In this document: in pieces, positions 62,970-64,000 of the stretch | How the letters are laid out: each line of letters opens with the position of its first letter | Numbering within the stretch: the stretch's first letter is position 1 | Assembly (NCBI GenBank): GCA_039025395.1 | Contig: JBCCOK010000028.1 | Coordinates: forward strand, 1 to 64,000 | Direction of reading: 5' to 3' | DNA: 64,000 bases | Origin: Hoeflea_A sp039025395 | GTDB lineage: Bacteria > Pseudomonadota > Alphaproteobacteria > Rhizobiales > Rhizobiaceae | Notes under the pieces: generated by a model | Told to the model about the DNA's origin: nothing | Seen by the model: the letters and a program-made list of their open reading frames with translations, nothing else | The model's database searches: none | Program-made: the position numbers and the translations under genes

Positions 62970-64000
62970 ATAGTGGCCTGATCAGCCGGATTGTACCGCG
63001 GCGGGTTTGGGATTCGCGGGGCAATCCGACCGTCGAAGTGGATGTCTGGCTTGAGGGCGGAGCCATGGGACGTGCCATTGCGCCAGCCGGCGCCTCGCGC
63101 GGTTCCCGCGAAGCGATAGAACTGCGCGATGGCGGTGACAAACTGCGCGGCCTCGACGTAGGAGCCGCCTTGGCGGGTCTGCGCGAACGCGTCGCGCCGG
63201 CACTGATCGGCCGCGACATCACCGATCAGTCCGGTATCGACGCCGCGCTGATTGAACTCGACGGCACTGCCGACAAGTCGAGCCTCGGTGGCAATGCCAT
63301 GGTGGCGGCGTCAATGGCAGCGCTCCATGCTGCCGCCGCCTTGCGGCAAAAGCCGCTTTGGCTGCATGTCGCCGAACTTTACGGGTACGAGCCGACGATT
63401 CCGCTTCCCGAAATACAGATCTTTGGCGGCGGCGCCCATGCGGGCAGGCGAGTCGACGTACAGGATTTCATGGTCATGGTGCCGGGTGCCGAGAGCTTCG
63501 ATGAGGTCCTTTCGATCACCGCGGAAATCCATGCCTGCGCGGGCAGGATCATGTCCAGCCGGGGACAATTGGCGGGCGTTGCCGATGAAGGCGGCTGGTG
63601 GCCGGTTTTCGACAGCAACGAGGAAGCGTTGGAAACCCTTGTTTCGGCGATAGAGGCGGCGGGTGAAAAACCCGGCGACCGCGTTGTCATTTCGCTCGAC
63701 ATTGCTGCGTCCGAATTCGGCAGCAAAGGCAGCTACAAGCTGGCGTTGGAGAACAGGTCTCTTTCTTCGGATGCGATGATCGACCTGCTGGGAAGCTGGA
63801 TCGAGACCTATCCGATTGCATCTGTCGAGGATCCACTTGCCGAAGACGATCGGGATGGAATGAAAACCTTAACGGAACGATTTGCAGATACGGTACAGAT
63901 CATCGGCGACGATTACCTTGTGACAGACGTGGCGCTCGTCGAAGAAGCGGCGCGCGACGGCAGTTGCAATGCGGTGCTGATCAAGGTGAACCAGGCGGGG
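62966..64000 (+). CDS. Divergent enolase paralogue, 3' end beyond the window
   Basis: 345 residues visible; no stop before the window ends. It aligns along its length with enolase: Glu208 (DEGGWWPV), Mg ligands Asp246, Glu289 (VEDPLAEDD) and Asp316 (GDDYLVTD), and catalytic Lys340 (LIKVNQAG) are kept. Two active-site pieces differ: the mobile loop PSGASTG reads PAGASRG, and the catalytic-site Gln-Glu-Phe reads QDF (Asp167). The first residues ISRIVPRRVWDSRGNPTVEV are normal. It starts inside the stop of a small-molecule kinase under a LacI regulator. So it is probably not the glycolytic enolase but a dehydratase-like enzyme for a phosphorylated sugar acid or similar. Confidence 0.85.
   Translation, partial: MNSGLISRIVPRRVWDSRGNPTVEVDVWLEGGAMGRAIAPAGASRGSREAIELRDGGDKLRGLDVGAALAGLRERVAPALIGRDITDQSGIDAALIELDGTADKSSLGGNAMVAASMAALHAAAALRQKPLWLHVAELYGYEPTIPLPEIQIFGGGAHAGRRVDVQDFMVMVPGAESFDEVLSITAEIHACAGRIMSSRGQLAGVADEGGWWPVFDSNEEALETLVSAIEAAGEKPGDRVVISLDIAASEFGSKGSYKLALENRSLSSDAMIDLLGSWIETYPIASVEDPLAEDDRDGMKTLTERFADTVQIIGDDYLVTDVALVEEAARDGSCNAVLIKVNQAG

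Noticed and set aside
1..64000. tRNA, rRNA and CRISPR arrays
   Set aside because: I looked for cloverleaf-like gene ends with CCA-adjacent stems, rRNA-like conserved blocks and regularly spaced short repeats and recognised none. A tRNAscan/Infernal run would be decisive.

Overview
The window looks like chromosome or large-replicon DNA of an alphaproteobacterium, most likely of the order Hyphomicrobiales (Rhizobiales). The reasons are moderately high GC, dense ATGA-coupled operons, a rhizobial-type xylitol dehydrogenase lacking the structural-zinc cysteines, FixK/FNR-type regulators, a PHA synthase, a TRAP transporter, and many Rieske, IclR, GntR and LysR genes. It is accessory, catabolic and stress-response DNA. 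I see no rRNA, tRNA, CRISPR array or replication origin.

Layout. (1) 0-10.4 kb: one compact plus-strand operon for aromatic or related substrate oxidation. It encodes a cupin (cut by the window edge), a Rieske oxygenase alpha subunit, an SDR, an alpha/beta hydrolase, an IclR regulator, a type I extradiol dioxygenase, an SDR that has lost its catalytic Tyr and Lys, a ThDP-dependent decarboxylase-like enzyme, an aldehyde dehydrogenase, a salicylate-hydroxylase-like FAD monooxygenase and a pentapeptide-like protein. (2) 10.6-13.4 kb: remains of a xylan/xylose locus, namely a broken GH43 beta-xylosidase, an IS3-family remnant and an intact xylitol dehydrogenase. (3) 13.8-25.4 kb: a patchwork of regulator-target pairs (LysR/luciferase-domain protein, TetR/haloalkane dehalogenase, Lrp/EamA exporter), glutaminase, and an IS1111-type IS110 element with a stop in its transposase. 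(4) 25.8-35.1 kb: a GntR regulator divergent from a seven-gene operon encoding HyuA/HyuB, a three-part TRAP transporter, an SDR and a Gfo/Idh/MocA oxidoreductase. This is a complete uptake and catabolism unit for an organic acid or cyclic amide. (5) 35.15-35.56 kb: a second IS3 remnant marking the border to the next module. (6) 35.6-59.8 kb: a stress/low-oxygen cluster with a universal stress protein, DksA-like protein, two Crp/Fnr regulators, a response regulator and hybrid kinase, an M50-CBS protease, BON and CBS proteins, a Na/Pi transporter, an RND pump with adaptor, TDT and APC transporters, a BT1-like permease, a two-domain kinase and PHA synthase. Five perfect FNR/FixK boxes (TTGA-N6-TCAA), plus three one-mismatch copies, lie in its intergenic regions upstream of genes, so it reads as one regulon. 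(7) 60.1-64 kb: a secreted ricin-type lectin-like protein, then a LacI regulator divergent from a small-molecule kinase and an unusual enolase paralogue that runs off the window.

Most noteworthy: the FNR-box regulon; a close DhlA-type haloalkane dehalogenase with the full catalytic pentad but without the cap insertion of DhlA, next to a TetR gene and a 22-bp perfect palindrome; the LacI-kinase-enolase-like system; the SDR with a replaced catalytic dyad inside the oxygenase operon; and the IS1111-type element with a probable bridge/seek RNA region. All family assignments come from reading motifs and remembered family sequences, not from database searches.
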